This document shows positions 8,065-15,803 of a DNA stretch of 28,909 nucleotides, piece after piece. The stretch comes from Clostridia bacterium (lineage in GTDB: Bacteria; Bacillota_A; Clostridia; Christensenellales; Aristaeellaceae): NCBI GenBank assembly GCA_009783365.1, contig WRHG01000003.1:1-28909 (forward strand). Reading direction: 5' to 3'. The translations under genes were made by a program, and so were the position numbers. Position 1 is the first letter of the stretch. The number at the start of each line of letters is the position of its first letter. The notes beneath the pieces are model-generated. The model ran no database searches and was not told the DNA's origin. It worked only from the letters and a program-made list of their open reading frames with translations.

Positions 8065-8973
8065 TTATAGGTTTAAGCTTTTGATGAGATCGTTCCATAC
8101 GGTTTGCCTGTCCCGATCATGAAACAGCTCATGCCGGTTGTCCTCATAGAGCGTTACGGTCACATTTTTAACGCCCGCCGCCCTGAATTCCTCCGCCACC
8201 TTGCGGACGCCCCTGCCGTAATCCCCTACCGGGTCCCGGTCTCCGGATATCAGCAGCAGGGGAATATCGCTTTCCATGGTAGCCAGCTTGCCAGGATAAA
8301 GCCGCTTGAGCCCGTTAAAAAGATCTTGATAAGCCCGGGCGGTGAAGGGGAAGCCGCAATAGGGGTCCGCCATATAGGCATCCACCACCGATTCATCGGT
8401 GGACAGCCAGTCAAAGGAAGTACGGGCCTGGCCGTAGGTCTTGTTGTACCCGGCGGAACTTACGCGCTGTAAAAGGGTGCTGGGTCTGGATTCTCCGCCC
8501 AGTGCGCATTGCAGGCGCGCTATGAAGCTGCCGGCCGCAAGGATGAGCGGTTTAAAATGCCCGGTGCCGGAAAGGATCACACCGGAAAGGCCCGCCTCGT
8601 GCAATAGGCAATAGCACCGCACCACAAAGCTGCCCATGCTGTGCCCCAGCAGAAAATAGGGTAAGCCCGGATAGGCGGCTTCGGTGTTAAGCCGCAGGGC
8701 ATGGGTGTCTTGAATGAGGGCGTCCCAACCGTTCTCTTTGGCAAAGTAGCCCGGCTTCTCAGCCATGTCCCCATGGCCCAGATGGGTGTGCCCCACCACC
8801 GCGCAGCCCGCTTCGTTCATACGCCGGGCGACGGCGTCATACCGGCCGATGTGCTCCGCCATACCATGCACAAGCTGCAGTACGGCTTTCGGCTGCCCAT
8901 CGGGCAGCCAGAGCCGTTTTTCCAACTCCGGTCCCGCCACGGAGCGAAAGGTTTCCCGGATCGGTTCTCCCAT
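8065..8973 (-). CDS. Alpha/beta hydrolase, monoacylglycerol lipase/lysophospholipase-like
   Basis: The 302-residue protein is an alpha/beta-hydrolase of the Hydrolase_4/PldB type. The nucleophile elbow is GHSMGSF (about residues 108-114), with an oxyanion-side LVHGMAEHIGRY near residue 35. The catalytic Asp is probably in ISGDRDPVGDYG, and the catalytic His in DNRHELFHD near the C-terminus. There is no signal peptide, so it acts in the cytoplasm, probably on monoacylglycerols, lysolipids or small esters. An AAGGAGG site lies 7 bases before the ATG. The region upstream is shared with the divergent aconitase gene. An A8 tract lies about 30 bases upstream of the start, but I see no convincing promoter pair on this strand. 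Confidence 0.9.
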   Translation of the reverse strand: MGEPIRETFRSVAGPELEKRLWLPDGQPKAVLQLVHGMAEHIGRYDAVARRMNEAGCAVVGHTHLGHGDMAEKPGYFAKENGWDALIQDTHALRLNTEAAYPGLPYFLLGHSMGSFVVRCYCLLHEAGLSGVILSGTGHFKPLILAAGSFIARLQCALGGESRPSTLLQRVSSAGYNKTYGQARTSFDWLSTDESVVDAYMADPYCGFPFTARAYQDLFNGLKRLYPGKLATMESDIPLLLISGDRDPVGDYGRGVRKVAEEFRAAGVKNVTVTLYEDNRHELFHDRDRQTVWNDLIKSLNL

Positions 8974-9025
8974 GTGGATACCTCCTTCTGTCTGTATAAA
9001 TACTGCATTTTTTTTCCTGGCTTCC

Positions 9026-9054
9026 TTGCAACCCTTTGTGATGGGCCGTATACT
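9026..9054 (+). promoter_or_regulatory. Promoter of the aconitase-family gene
   Basis: TTGCAA at 9026-9031 and TATACT at 9049-9054 are separated by 17 bases, 65 bases before the chosen start codon. TTGCAA is its own reverse complement, so the box reads the same on the opposite strand facing the hydrolase gene, but no matching -10 at 16-18 bases is seen on that side. Confidence 0.6.
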
Positions 9055-9119
9055 GGGCGAAGGCAGCCCCGGTGGTTCTCTTGAAGGGGCTATCCTTATG
9101 ACACCGGGGAGGAATGGGC

Positions 9120-11045
9120 ATGAACGCGACCCAAAAAATTCTGGCCGCGCATCGGGTATCCGGAGAACTGACGCCGGGCGAGGAGTGCGCCATTAAAATC
9201 GATCAAACATTGACGCAGGATTCCACGGGTACCATGGCTTATCTGCAGTTTGAAGCCATGGGCATCCCCCGGGTCAGGACCGAGCGCAGTATGGCCTATA
9301 TCGACCACAACACCCTGCAGACAGGCTTTGAAAACGCGGACGACCACCGTTACATCGCGTCTGTGGCCGCAAGGTATGGCATATACCTCAGTAAGCCCGG
9401 CAACGGAATCTGCCACCAGGTTCACCTGGAGCGCATTGGCATCCCCGGTAAAACCCTGCTGGGCAGCGACAGCCATACCCCAACCTGCGGCGGGCTGGGC
9501 ATGCTGGCCATTGGCGCGGGAGGCCTGGACGTGGCTGTTGCCATGGGCGGCGGCGCTTATTATCTGACCTGCCCCAGCGTTGTGAATGTGCGCTTGATGG
9601 GCAGGCTTCGTCCCGGCGTAGCCGCGAAGGACGTGATATTAGAACTGCTTCGCCGCCTCACCGTCAAGGGCGGCGTGGGCAAGGTGATGGAGTACACAGG
9701 GGAGGGTGTGAACTCGCTGACCGTTCCGGAACGCGCTACCATCGCCAATATGGGGGCGGAACTGGGGGCCACTGCCTCCGTCTTTCCCAGCGATGAGGAG
9801 ACGCGGATTTTCCTGAAAGCCCAGGGCCGGGAGCAGGATTACGCACCCCTCTCTGCCGACCGGGACGCCCTCTATGAGGAAGAAATTGAGATTCGCCTGG
9901 ACAGCCTTCAGCCAATGGTAGCGCTCCCCCATATGCCCGACAATGTAAAAACCGTCGCTGATGCGGGGCTCGTTGCGGTGGATCAGGTATGCATCGGTTC
10001 CTGCACCAACAGCAGCTATACGGACATGATGCGGGTTGCAGCCATTTTGCGCGGTAAAACCGTGCACCCGGGCGTATCCCTGGTGATCGCCCCAGGCAGC
10101 CGGCAGGTGCTGGGTATGCTTAGCGAAAACGGCGCGCTCCACCACATGATTGAGGCCGGGGCTCGCATTTTGGAATGCGCCTGCGGACCTTGCATCGGCA
10201 TGGGCCAGAGCCCCGCCACCGGCGCTGTAAGCGTACGCACCAACAACCGTAACTTCTATGGCCGCAGCGGTACCAAAAGCGCCGGGGTCTACCTGACAAG
10301 CTGCGAAACCGCAGCCGCCACGGCCCTTTCCGGAGTTCTCACCGATCCCCGCTCCCTGGGCATGGACTTTACGATCCCCATGCCCGGCCGTTTCACCCAT
10401 AACGACAGCCTGATCATCCCGCCCGCGGAGGAGGCGGATGCCGCTCATGTGGAAGTGATCCGCGGCCCCAACATCCAACCCTTCCCCAAAGCCAAACCCC
10501 TTGCTGAAAGCCTGCAAGGCCCTCTCCTGCTAAAAATGGAAGATCATATTACCACCGATCACATCATGCCCAGCGACAGTTCCCTCCTGCCCTTCCGCAG
10601 CAATATACCCAAGCTAAGCGAGCATTGTCTGACTCCCATCGACGCCACGTTTCCGTCACGGGCGCTGGCCGCAGGCGGCGGCTTCCTGCTGGCCGGACAG
10701 AACTACGGGCAGGGAAGCAGCCGCGAGCACGCGGCACTGGTTCCCCTCTACCTGCAAATTCGCGGCGTGCTTGCCAAGAGCTTCGCCCGTATCCACCGCG
10801 CCAATCTCCTTAACAATGGCATCCTCCCCCTTGTCTTTGAAGATGAGGCTGATTATCACCGTTTTGACCAGGGGGATTCGATTGCGCTGGATCATGTGCG
10901 GACATGGGTGGAAAACGGCGCGGAAGTCATCCCCGTCACAAACATGACAAAGGGCTTTACGGTTCATGTTCTGCTGCGATGCACCTCCCGTCAGCGCAAG
11001 ATGATTCTGGCCGGCGGACTCATCAACATGATCGGCCGGGGCTAA
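9120..11045 (+). CDS. Aconitase-family hydratase, single-chain Aquifex-type
   Basis: This 641-residue protein has the full aconitase architecture in one chain. The large [4Fe-4S] part includes the GSDSHTPTCGG region (about 115-125) and GGGAYYLTCPSV. The three cluster cysteines fit C295 (GSCTNSS), C355 and C358 (CACGPCIGMGQ). The C-terminal swivel domain carries GQNYGQGSSREHAAL, the arginine loop. At about 640 residues it matches the shorter putative aconitase group (Aquifex type) rather than the 890-residue AcnA. It interconverts citrate and isocitrate, or a related 2- or 3-hydroxy acid such as homocitrate or a methylated malate. The ATG at 9114 is only one base from GGGGAGG; the one at 9120 has a 7-base spacing and is preferred. 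No citrate synthase or isocitrate dehydrogenase lies nearby. Confidence 0.92.
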   Translation: MNATQKILAAHRVSGELTPGEECAIKIDQTLTQDSTGTMAYLQFEAMGIPRVRTERSMAYIDHNTLQTGFENADDHRYIASVAARYGIYLSKPGNGICHQVHLERIGIPGKTLLGSDSHTPTCGGLGMLAIGAGGLDVAVAMGGGAYYLTCPSVVNVRLMGRLRPGVAAKDVILELLRRLTVKGGVGKVMEYTGEGVNSLTVPERATIANMGAELGATASVFPSDEETRIFLKAQGREQDYAPLSADRDALYEEEIEIRLDSLQPMVALPHMPDNVKTVADAGLVAVDQVCIGSCTNSSYTDMMRVAAILRGKTVHPGVSLVIAPGSRQVLGMLSENGALHHMIEAGARILECACGPCIGMGQSPATGAVSVRTNNRNFYGRSGTKSAGVYLTSCETAAATALSGVLTDPRSLGMDFTIPMPGRFTHNDSLIIPPAEEADAAHVEVIRGPNIQPFPKAKPLAESLQGPLLLKMEDHITTDHIMPSDSSLLPFRSNIPKLSEHCLTPIDATFPSRALAAGGGFLLAGQNYGQGSSREHAALVPLYLQIRGVLAKSFARIHRANLLNNGILPLVFEDEADYHRFDQGDSIALDHVRTWVENGAEVIPVTNMTKGFTVHVLLRCTSRQRKMILAGGLINMIGRG

Positions 11046-11091
11046 CGCCCTGGGCATACGATGCGCCGACGGTCGCCTGTGGAGTCATTTT

Positions 11092-12831
11092 TTAGTTGGC
11101 GCGGTCTATATCCTCCTGTTCTGGCCCCAGCGCGGCAGTCATGCCGTCCAGGGCGGCGCTGATAATCCCCCCCGCGTACCCGGCGCCTTCGCCAATGGGA
11201 AACAGGCCGGAAATGGGGCTTTCCCGCCGCTCGTTACGCAAAAGACGCACAGGGGAGGAGGAGCGGGTTTCCGGGCCGGTCAAAAGCGCGTCCGGGTGAT
11301 CAAAGCCCTTCAGCAGCCGGTTCAGCCGGGGTAGCGCATACCGTATATTCGCCGTTACAAAATCCGGCAGGCACAGGCTCACATCCCCGGCGATAACCCC
11401 GGGACGAAATGAGGGCAGCACATCTCCAAAGCTTTTACTGGAAGTGTTTTGCAAAAAATCTTCCGTCCGCTGGCAAGGGGCTGCACTGCATCCCGTGAGG
11501 GTGTACGCGGCCTCTTCCATGCGCCGCTGAAAATCCAAGCCGGCGAGGGGGCCGCCGCTGCCGCAGTCAGCAGGGCGCACGCCCACAAGCAGAGCCGCGT
11601 TTGCATTCGGCCCATCCCGGGCATGGAGGCTCATTCCGTTGACGTTGAGGGTACCCGGCTCGTGCATGGCTCCCACGACGCGTCCTCCCGGGCACATACA
11701 GAAGGTGTACGCGCCTCTGCCGTCGGGGGTGGGAACGTTCAGTTTGTATTCAGCCGGCGGCAGCGCGGGATGGGGCCAACTCCTGCCGTATTGAGCCTTG
11801 TTGATCTCCGATTGCAAGTGCTCAATGCGAACCCCAACGGCAAAGGGTTTTGCCTGCATGGGCATGCCCAGGCCGTGGAGCCAGGCATACGTATCCCGGG
11901 CGCTGTGACCAATGGCCAAGTACGCCGTGTCGGTTTCAAGCATATCCTCCCGGTTTTCATGGGTCACAAAGGCGGCTGTAACCCGTCCCGCCTGCAGGCG
12001 CAGCCCGGTTAGGCAGTGGCCGAAACGGAGATCCACCCCCAGGGCGATGAGCTTTTGCCGGAATTGGACCAGCGCTTTTCGCAGCAGGTCCGTGCCGATA
12101 TGGGGCTTCTGGGCAATGAGGATATCCTCCGGCGCTCCGCAGGACACCAGGATATGCAAAATCGTAGAGATAAGGGGATGATTGAGGCCGCAGGTGAGCT
12201 TACCGTCGCTGAATGCCCCCGCGCCCCCTTCGCCAAACAGCACGTTGCTTTCCGGATTCAGCCGGCCCTGCGTTTCAAAGGCTTCAACGTCGATTTGCCG
12301 CTGCTCCACGGGCTGCCCCCGCTCAATCAGGATGGGCCTGAGGCCCCGCCGGGCCAGGGTTAGGGCGCAGAACAGGCCCGCGGGACCCGCGCCGACAACG
12401 AGGGGAGGGGGAGCGGAGGAATGACGGGATGCGGAGTTCCGCCCCGTACCGTTGCCGGGTTTTCGTTTTGGATCATCCATGGGATGCGGTTCCGGATGTT
12501 CCGCCTGCATGCGGTTGAAAACGGCGCCTCCCTCCGTTGATAGGCGGGCGCCTGAGGATGTACCGCCCGGCAGAAAAGCAACCCGGTTGGGCGCATGGTT
12601 ACCGGCGGCTTTCTGTTCCGCCGGTTCCCCTCCCGCCAGGGATACATCCACCGTCAGAACGAAGCGTACATTTGTCTTGTCCCGGGCGTCAACGCTGCGC
12701 TTATGAAGCCGGGCAGACCGCACCTGCTTGGCAGGCACGCCAAGCGCCATGGCGGAAAGAACCCTGAGGAGAGCCTCATCCAGGGTAAGCGCGTCGTCCA
12801 GAGGCAGGGAGACCTGGCGTACCCGCAGCAT
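11092..12831 (-). CDS. FAD-dependent oxidoreductase (COG2509-like)
   Basis: The 579-residue protein belongs to the uncharacterised FAD-dependent dehydrogenase family often listed as COG2509. The N-terminal 65 residues form the family's small alpha/beta domain (MLRVRQVSLPLDD, then SVDARDKTNVRFVLTV). Next comes a 75-residue linker rich in G, P, S and N, unusually long. The FAD-binding Rossmann motif VVGAGPAGLF is at about 145-154, followed by RGQPVEQRQIDVEAF and the family-typical NVLFGEGGAGAFSDGKL. The end reads PIGEGAGYAGGIISAA, the FAD C-terminal motif. The frame is open upstream to 13020, but that overlaps the preceding gene and MLRVRQV matches the family start, so 12831 is chosen; a G-run just upstream is the only ribosome-site candidate. 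It follows the ferredoxin-tailed AKR by 22 bases. Confidence 0.88.
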   Translation of the reverse strand: MLRVRQVSLPLDDALTLDEALLRVLSAMALGVPAKQVRSARLHKRSVDARDKTNVRFVLTVDVSLAGGEPAEQKAAGNHAPNRVAFLPGGTSSGARLSTEGGAVFNRMQAEHPEPHPMDDPKRKPGNGTGRNSASRHSSAPPPLVVGAGPAGLFCALTLARRGLRPILIERGQPVEQRQIDVEAFETQGRLNPESNVLFGEGGAGAFSDGKLTCGLNHPLISTILHILVSCGAPEDILIAQKPHIGTDLLRKALVQFRQKLIALGVDLRFGHCLTGLRLQAGRVTAAFVTHENREDMLETDTAYLAIGHSARDTYAWLHGLGMPMQAKPFAVGVRIEHLQSEINKAQYGRSWPHPALPPAEYKLNVPTPDGRGAYTFCMCPGGRVVGAMHEPGTLNVNGMSLHARDGPNANAALLVGVRPADCGSGGPLAGLDFQRRMEEAAYTLTGCSAAPCQRTEDFLQNTSSKSFGDVLPSFRPGVIAGDVSLCLPDFVTANIRYALPRLNRLLKGFDHPDALLTGPETRSSSPVRLLRNERRESPISGLFPIGEGAGYAGGIISAALDGMTAALGPEQEDIDRAN

Positions 12832-12853
12832 GGTGATCCCCCCAAACCCTTCG

Positions 12854-13990
12854 CTATTGGAAAAGTCTTTCCGCTTCCCGCATGTTGTTGATAACGGGCA
12901 CCCCGAAGGGGCAGCGGTTTTCGCAGCTGCCGCAGGCAACGCACTGGCCCCCATGGTGGGCCAAGCTGCGGTAATGGCTGCGGACGGAGGGCGGAATGTT
13001 GCTTTCATCCAGCTTGGCAATGTCCAGATAGCGGTTCACCGCGGCGATGTCGATTTCCGACGGGCAGGGCTGGCAGTGGCTGCAATAAACGCAGCTTCCT
13101 CGGAAATCCCTGCCGGAAGCGGACAGGATGGGAGTATAGTCCCGCTCCTTGTCCGTGGCGTCGAGGTAGCGGAGGGCGTTTTTAACCTGGCTTGAGGATT
13201 GGCAACCCACAAGAACGCTGGCCGCCGCCGGGCGGTTAAGGGCATAATGTACGCACTGGGTAACGGTCATAGGCTCTGCAAAAGGCGTGTGCTCGGGGGA
13301 CAGCAGCTTGCCCGCGCCCAGAGCTTTCATTACGGTAACGCCAACGCCCTTTTTCTCGCAGAGCGCGTACAGGGCCGCCCGTTCCGGGTCAAATGTCGGT
13401 CCGACCCGGATTCCTTCGTCAAAGAACGCCAGCACATCTTTTTCCGCCGGGTATAGATCAAAGGCAGGGTTGACGCTGAACATCATGGTTTCCACCAGCC
13501 CGGTCTCCACCGCCCGGCGGGCGGTAACCGGGTTGTGGCTGGAAAAGCCGATATGGCCGATATCGCCCTGTTGCCGCAGCTTCTGCGCATACTCGATAAA
13601 CCCGGTTTGAAACACAGCCTGATAATCGTCCTCGCTGTCAATGAAAAACATCATCCCAAAATCAATATATCCGCCGAAGATGCGCAGGCAGTCCTCAAAA
13701 TATCGCCGCACCGTGGGCAGGTCCCGGCTGATATCGTACTGCTGGCCGATGTCCGTGGCGCCGATATGCCCCTGGATCATCACGTCCCCCCGGCGGCCGG
13801 CAATGGCTTTGGCAATATTCTCCCGCACTTCCCGCCCCGGCATAAACACATCCAGCAGGTTAACGCCGCCCTCGACAGCCGCGCGTATGGTTTCTTCCAC
13901 CTGCCGATAGGGTTTTTGATCCAAATGCTCGCAGCCAAGCCCGATTACGCCCACCTTTCGCCCGGTACGCCCAAGTTCCCGGTACAACAT
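12854..13990 (-). CDS. Aldo/keto reductase-like protein with C-terminal ferredoxin domain
   Basis: The 378-residue protein has a TIM-barrel aldo/keto reductase-like N-terminal domain (about 1-280) and a C-terminal bis-[4Fe-4S] ferredoxin-like tail. The tail carries CVYCSHCQPCP and CVACGSCENRCP, eight cysteines in two clusters. The usual AKR tetrad is largely missing: in LLDVFMPG the Asp remains (D47) but no Tyr follows, IQGHIG replaces the T-K strand, and MMFFID has no His at the usual place. I recall similar 'MPG/IQGH' sequences in clostridial relatives, so this may be a subfamily with a different, electron-transfer-linked reaction. ATG 13990 (MLYRELGRTG) is preferred over 13999 because GGGAGAGG precedes it by 9-10 bases. 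It is probably an operon partner of the FAD oxidoreductase downstream. Confidence 0.88.
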   Translation of the reverse strand: MLYRELGRTGRKVGVIGLGCEHLDQKPYRQVEETIRAAVEGGVNLLDVFMPGREVRENIAKAIAGRRGDVMIQGHIGATDIGQQYDISRDLPTVRRYFEDCLRIFGGYIDFGMMFFIDSEDDYQAVFQTGFIEYAQKLRQQGDIGHIGFSSHNPVTARRAVETGLVETMMFSVNPAFDLYPAEKDVLAFFDEGIRVGPTFDPERAALYALCEKKGVGVTVMKALGAGKLLSPEHTPFAEPMTVTQCVHYALNRPAAASVLVGCQSSSQVKNALRYLDATDKERDYTPILSASGRDFRGSCVYCSHCQPCPSEIDIAAVNRYLDIAKLDESNIPPSVRSHYRSLAHHGGQCVACGSCENRCPFGVPVINNMREAERLFQ

Positions 13991-14046
13991 CGCAATCATC
14001 CTCTCCCTCTCCCCGAGGAACGCGCAGGGAGAGCGCTTCTGTATCC

Positions 14047-14075
14047 ATTGTAAATCATGGGGCGGCGAAAAGCAA
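14047..14075 (-). promoter_or_regulatory. Candidate promoter of the AKR/FAD-oxidoreductase unit
   Basis: On the minus strand TTGCTT (14075-14070) and TACAAT (14052-14047) are 17 bases apart, about 57 bases before the AKR start. The -10 is good (5 of 6), the -35 poor (3 of 6). The -35 lies in an imperfect hairpin (14066-14075 with 14082-14090) that could end the upstream sugar-acid operon, though it lacks a T-run. Confidence 0.4.
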
Positions 14076-14107
14076 ACGGCGTTGCTTTCGGCGGATTAAG
14101 GACCCCT

Positions 14108-14767
14108 TCACATGTTTTCTTTTCCGTATGTATGGAGATAGCGAAACCGCTCGCTGGAGACCTGCTCATCCGGAATCGCGCGCAGTGGGATGCCGGCGGC
14201 GGCGGCCCGGAGATACAGCCCGCAAGCCTTCTCCTGAACCCGCGCGGCCAGCAGGGCTTCCGTAAGGTCGCGGCCGCAAGCGACGGAACCATGGTTACGC
14301 AGGATCACCGCGTTGCGGTCTCCTATGGCGGCGGCGGCGGCTTCCCCTAATTCCGAGTGTCTTTCGGCGCAAATATATACCGGCGTCACAGGAATGGAGC
14401 CGCCTAAAAGCTGCGACATTTCCTCCGCCAGGCAAGGCACCTCCTCCACGTCCGCCGCGGATACCGCCATGGCGCCGGAGGTGTGCGCGTGAATGATGGC
14501 CCGCACATCCGCCCGCTTCCGATAGATCTGCCGGTGAACCTCTTTTTCGGAGGTTGGATTGCGAGAGCCTTCCAGCTTTCTGCCCTCCATATCAATCACC
14601 ACAATATCCTCGGGCCGCATTGCGTCGTAGGCGACGCGGCTGGGCGTCAGAAGTATGCGATCCTCCGCGCGGAGGCTGATATTGCCCCATGTGCCGATGA
14701 AATAGTCCATTGCCTGCAGCTTGAGGCAGGTGTTAACCATCAACCGCCGCTCTGCGGGAAACATCAT
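14108..14767 (-). CDS. Class II aldolase/adducin-family protein (FucA/AraD-like)
   Basis: The 219-residue protein is a class II aldolase of the fuculose-phosphate aldolase/ribulose-phosphate epimerase fold. Zinc-site histidines are visible in IIHAHTSGAM (H-A-H) and LRNHGSVACG, and the acidic residue in SEKEVHRQIY matches the family's catalytic Glu. The family cleaves or epimerises sugar phosphates, and some members act on unphosphorylated keto-deoxy acids. Its ATG overlaps the stop of the PfkB-like gene (ATGA) with GGGAGGG 7 bases upstream, so translation is coupled. It is the last gene of the long sugar-acid operon. It could supply the aldol cleavage step for the pathway, in parallel with the Eda-type enzyme encoded first in the operon. 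The exact substrate cannot be set. Confidence 0.9.
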   Translation of the reverse strand: MMFPAERRLMVNTCLKLQAMDYFIGTWGNISLRAEDRILLTPSRVAYDAMRPEDIVVIDMEGRKLEGSRNPTSEKEVHRQIYRKRADVRAIIHAHTSGAMAVSAADVEEVPCLAEEMSQLLGGSIPVTPVYICAERHSELGEAAAAAIGDRNAVILRNHGSVACGRDLTEALLAARVQEKACGLYLRAAAAGIPLRAIPDEQVSSERFRYLHTYGKENM

Positions 14768-15783
14768 CGCTGTACCCTCCCGGAGGCGTCTCCGCCGGCC
14801 AACTCATATACCTCCTCCAGGGTAACCAGGTTGAATCCGCCGTATATCGTATGTTTGAGCGCCGAAGCCGCGCCCGCGAATTCCGCAATGGCTTGCAGGG
14901 GCAGCCGGTGCAGCAGGCCATAGATAAAGCCGGCCGCAAAGGACGCGCCGCCGCCGCCGCGGTCCACCAGGCGGATATCATAATGCCTGCTTTGGAAGAA
15001 CGCCTCGCCGTCATAGCAGAGTACGGACCAGCCGTTATCCGAGGCGGAATAGCTTTCCCGCAGCGTACAGCCCACATACCGGCAGCCGTATTGCCGCCGT
15101 ATTTTTTCAAAAACAGCTTTGTAGGCCTCAACAGGGAGCTTGCCTTTGGATATGTCCGCCTCCTCAGGTTTGAGTCCGAGGCAGCATTCGGCGTCCTCCT
15201 CGTTGCCGATGCAAACGTCTACATCTTTCATGATCTCTTTCATGAAGGACTGCGCCTCCTGGATCGACCAAAGCTTTCGCCGGTAGTTCAGATCGCAGGA
15301 GACGGTGACGCCGTGCCGTTTCGCCGCTGCAACGGCCGCCCGCGTGAGGGAGCGCGTTTGGGGCGACAGGGCCGGGGTGATACCCGCGAAGTGAAACCAG
15401 CCGGCGTTCGCAAAGATGGCGTCAAAATCAAAATCCTCAAGCTCCGCGCAGGCAAAGGCGGACCCGGCTCTATCATAGGTAACGCGCGGGGGCCGCATTG
15501 CTACGCCGGTCTCATAGAAATTGACGCCCAGACGACCGCCTCCCCATGCGATGTGGGAGCCGTCAATGCCTTGGGCCAGCAATCGCCGGTAGCAGGCCTC
15601 GCCCAGCGCGTTTTTCGGAAGCTTTGTAACGTAGGCCACATTCTCGCCAAACCGGGAAAGCGACGCCCCCACAATGGCCTCGTCCCCGTCATAAATCGCG
15701 TCAAACCGGTCCGCCTGCTCCACGCGCAGAAACCCCGGCGTTATCAGGCGAAGCATCACTTCGCCCATCGTTACAACTTTCAT
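14764..15783 (-). CDS. PfkB-family carbohydrate kinase-like protein lacking the catalytic Asp
   Basis: The 339-residue protein has the ribokinase/PfkB fold and is closest in feel to 2-keto-3-deoxygluconate kinases (MKVVTMGEVMLRL at the start, GVTVSCDLNYRRKLW near 158-172, CIGNEEDAE near 191). The near-C-terminal motif, normally D-R-x-G-G-G-D-S-F, reads DRGGGGASF: residue 280, codon 14944-14946, is Ala (GCG) in place of the catalytic Asp. The N-terminal substrate motif (G-G-x-x-x-N) also differs, reading YDGDEAIVG with Ile where Asn is expected. The rest of the fold is intact, with no frameshift. It is therefore a candidate pseudokinase or an enzyme with changed chemistry. GGAGGG precedes the ATG by about 7 bases. 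It lies 20 bases after the dehydratase gene and overlaps the aldolase gene. Confidence 0.9.
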   Translation of the reverse strand: MKVVTMGEVMLRLITPGFLRVEQADRFDAIYDGDEAIVGASLSRFGENVAYVTKLPKNALGEACYRRLLAQGIDGSHIAWGGGRLGVNFYETGVAMRPPRVTYDRAGSAFACAELEDFDFDAIFANAGWFHFAGITPALSPQTRSLTRAAVAAAKRHGVTVSCDLNYRRKLWSIQEAQSFMKEIMKDVDVCIGNEEDAECCLGLKPEEADISKGKLPVEAYKAVFEKIRRQYGCRYVGCTLRESYSASDNGWSVLCYDGEAFFQSRHYDIRLVDRGGGGASFAAGFIYGLLHRLPLQAIAEFAGAASALKHTIYGGFNLVTLEEVYELAGGDASGRVQR

Positions 15784-15803
15784 GGCATTCCCTCCGTGAC
15801 AGA

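Noticed and set aside
9001..9025. Minus-strand promoter for the hydrolase using the palindromic TTGCAA
   Set aside because: The nearest -10-like bases are about 23 or more bases away, too far for a normal spacer.
9639..10517. Minus-strand frame of 292 codons
   Set aside because: Antisense to the aconitase gene; composition looks like a shadow of it.
12832..13020. N-terminal extension of the FAD-oxidoreductase frame
   Set aside because: It overlaps the ferredoxin-domain codons of the preceding gene in another frame, and the family start MLRVRQV is at 12831.
14941..14961. GGC/GCC run in the PfkB-like gene suggesting a repeat or indel error
   Set aside because: A slip of whole codons would not turn Asp into Ala in the right register, and the flanking DR and SFAAG remain aligned; kept as a substitution, though a read check is advised.
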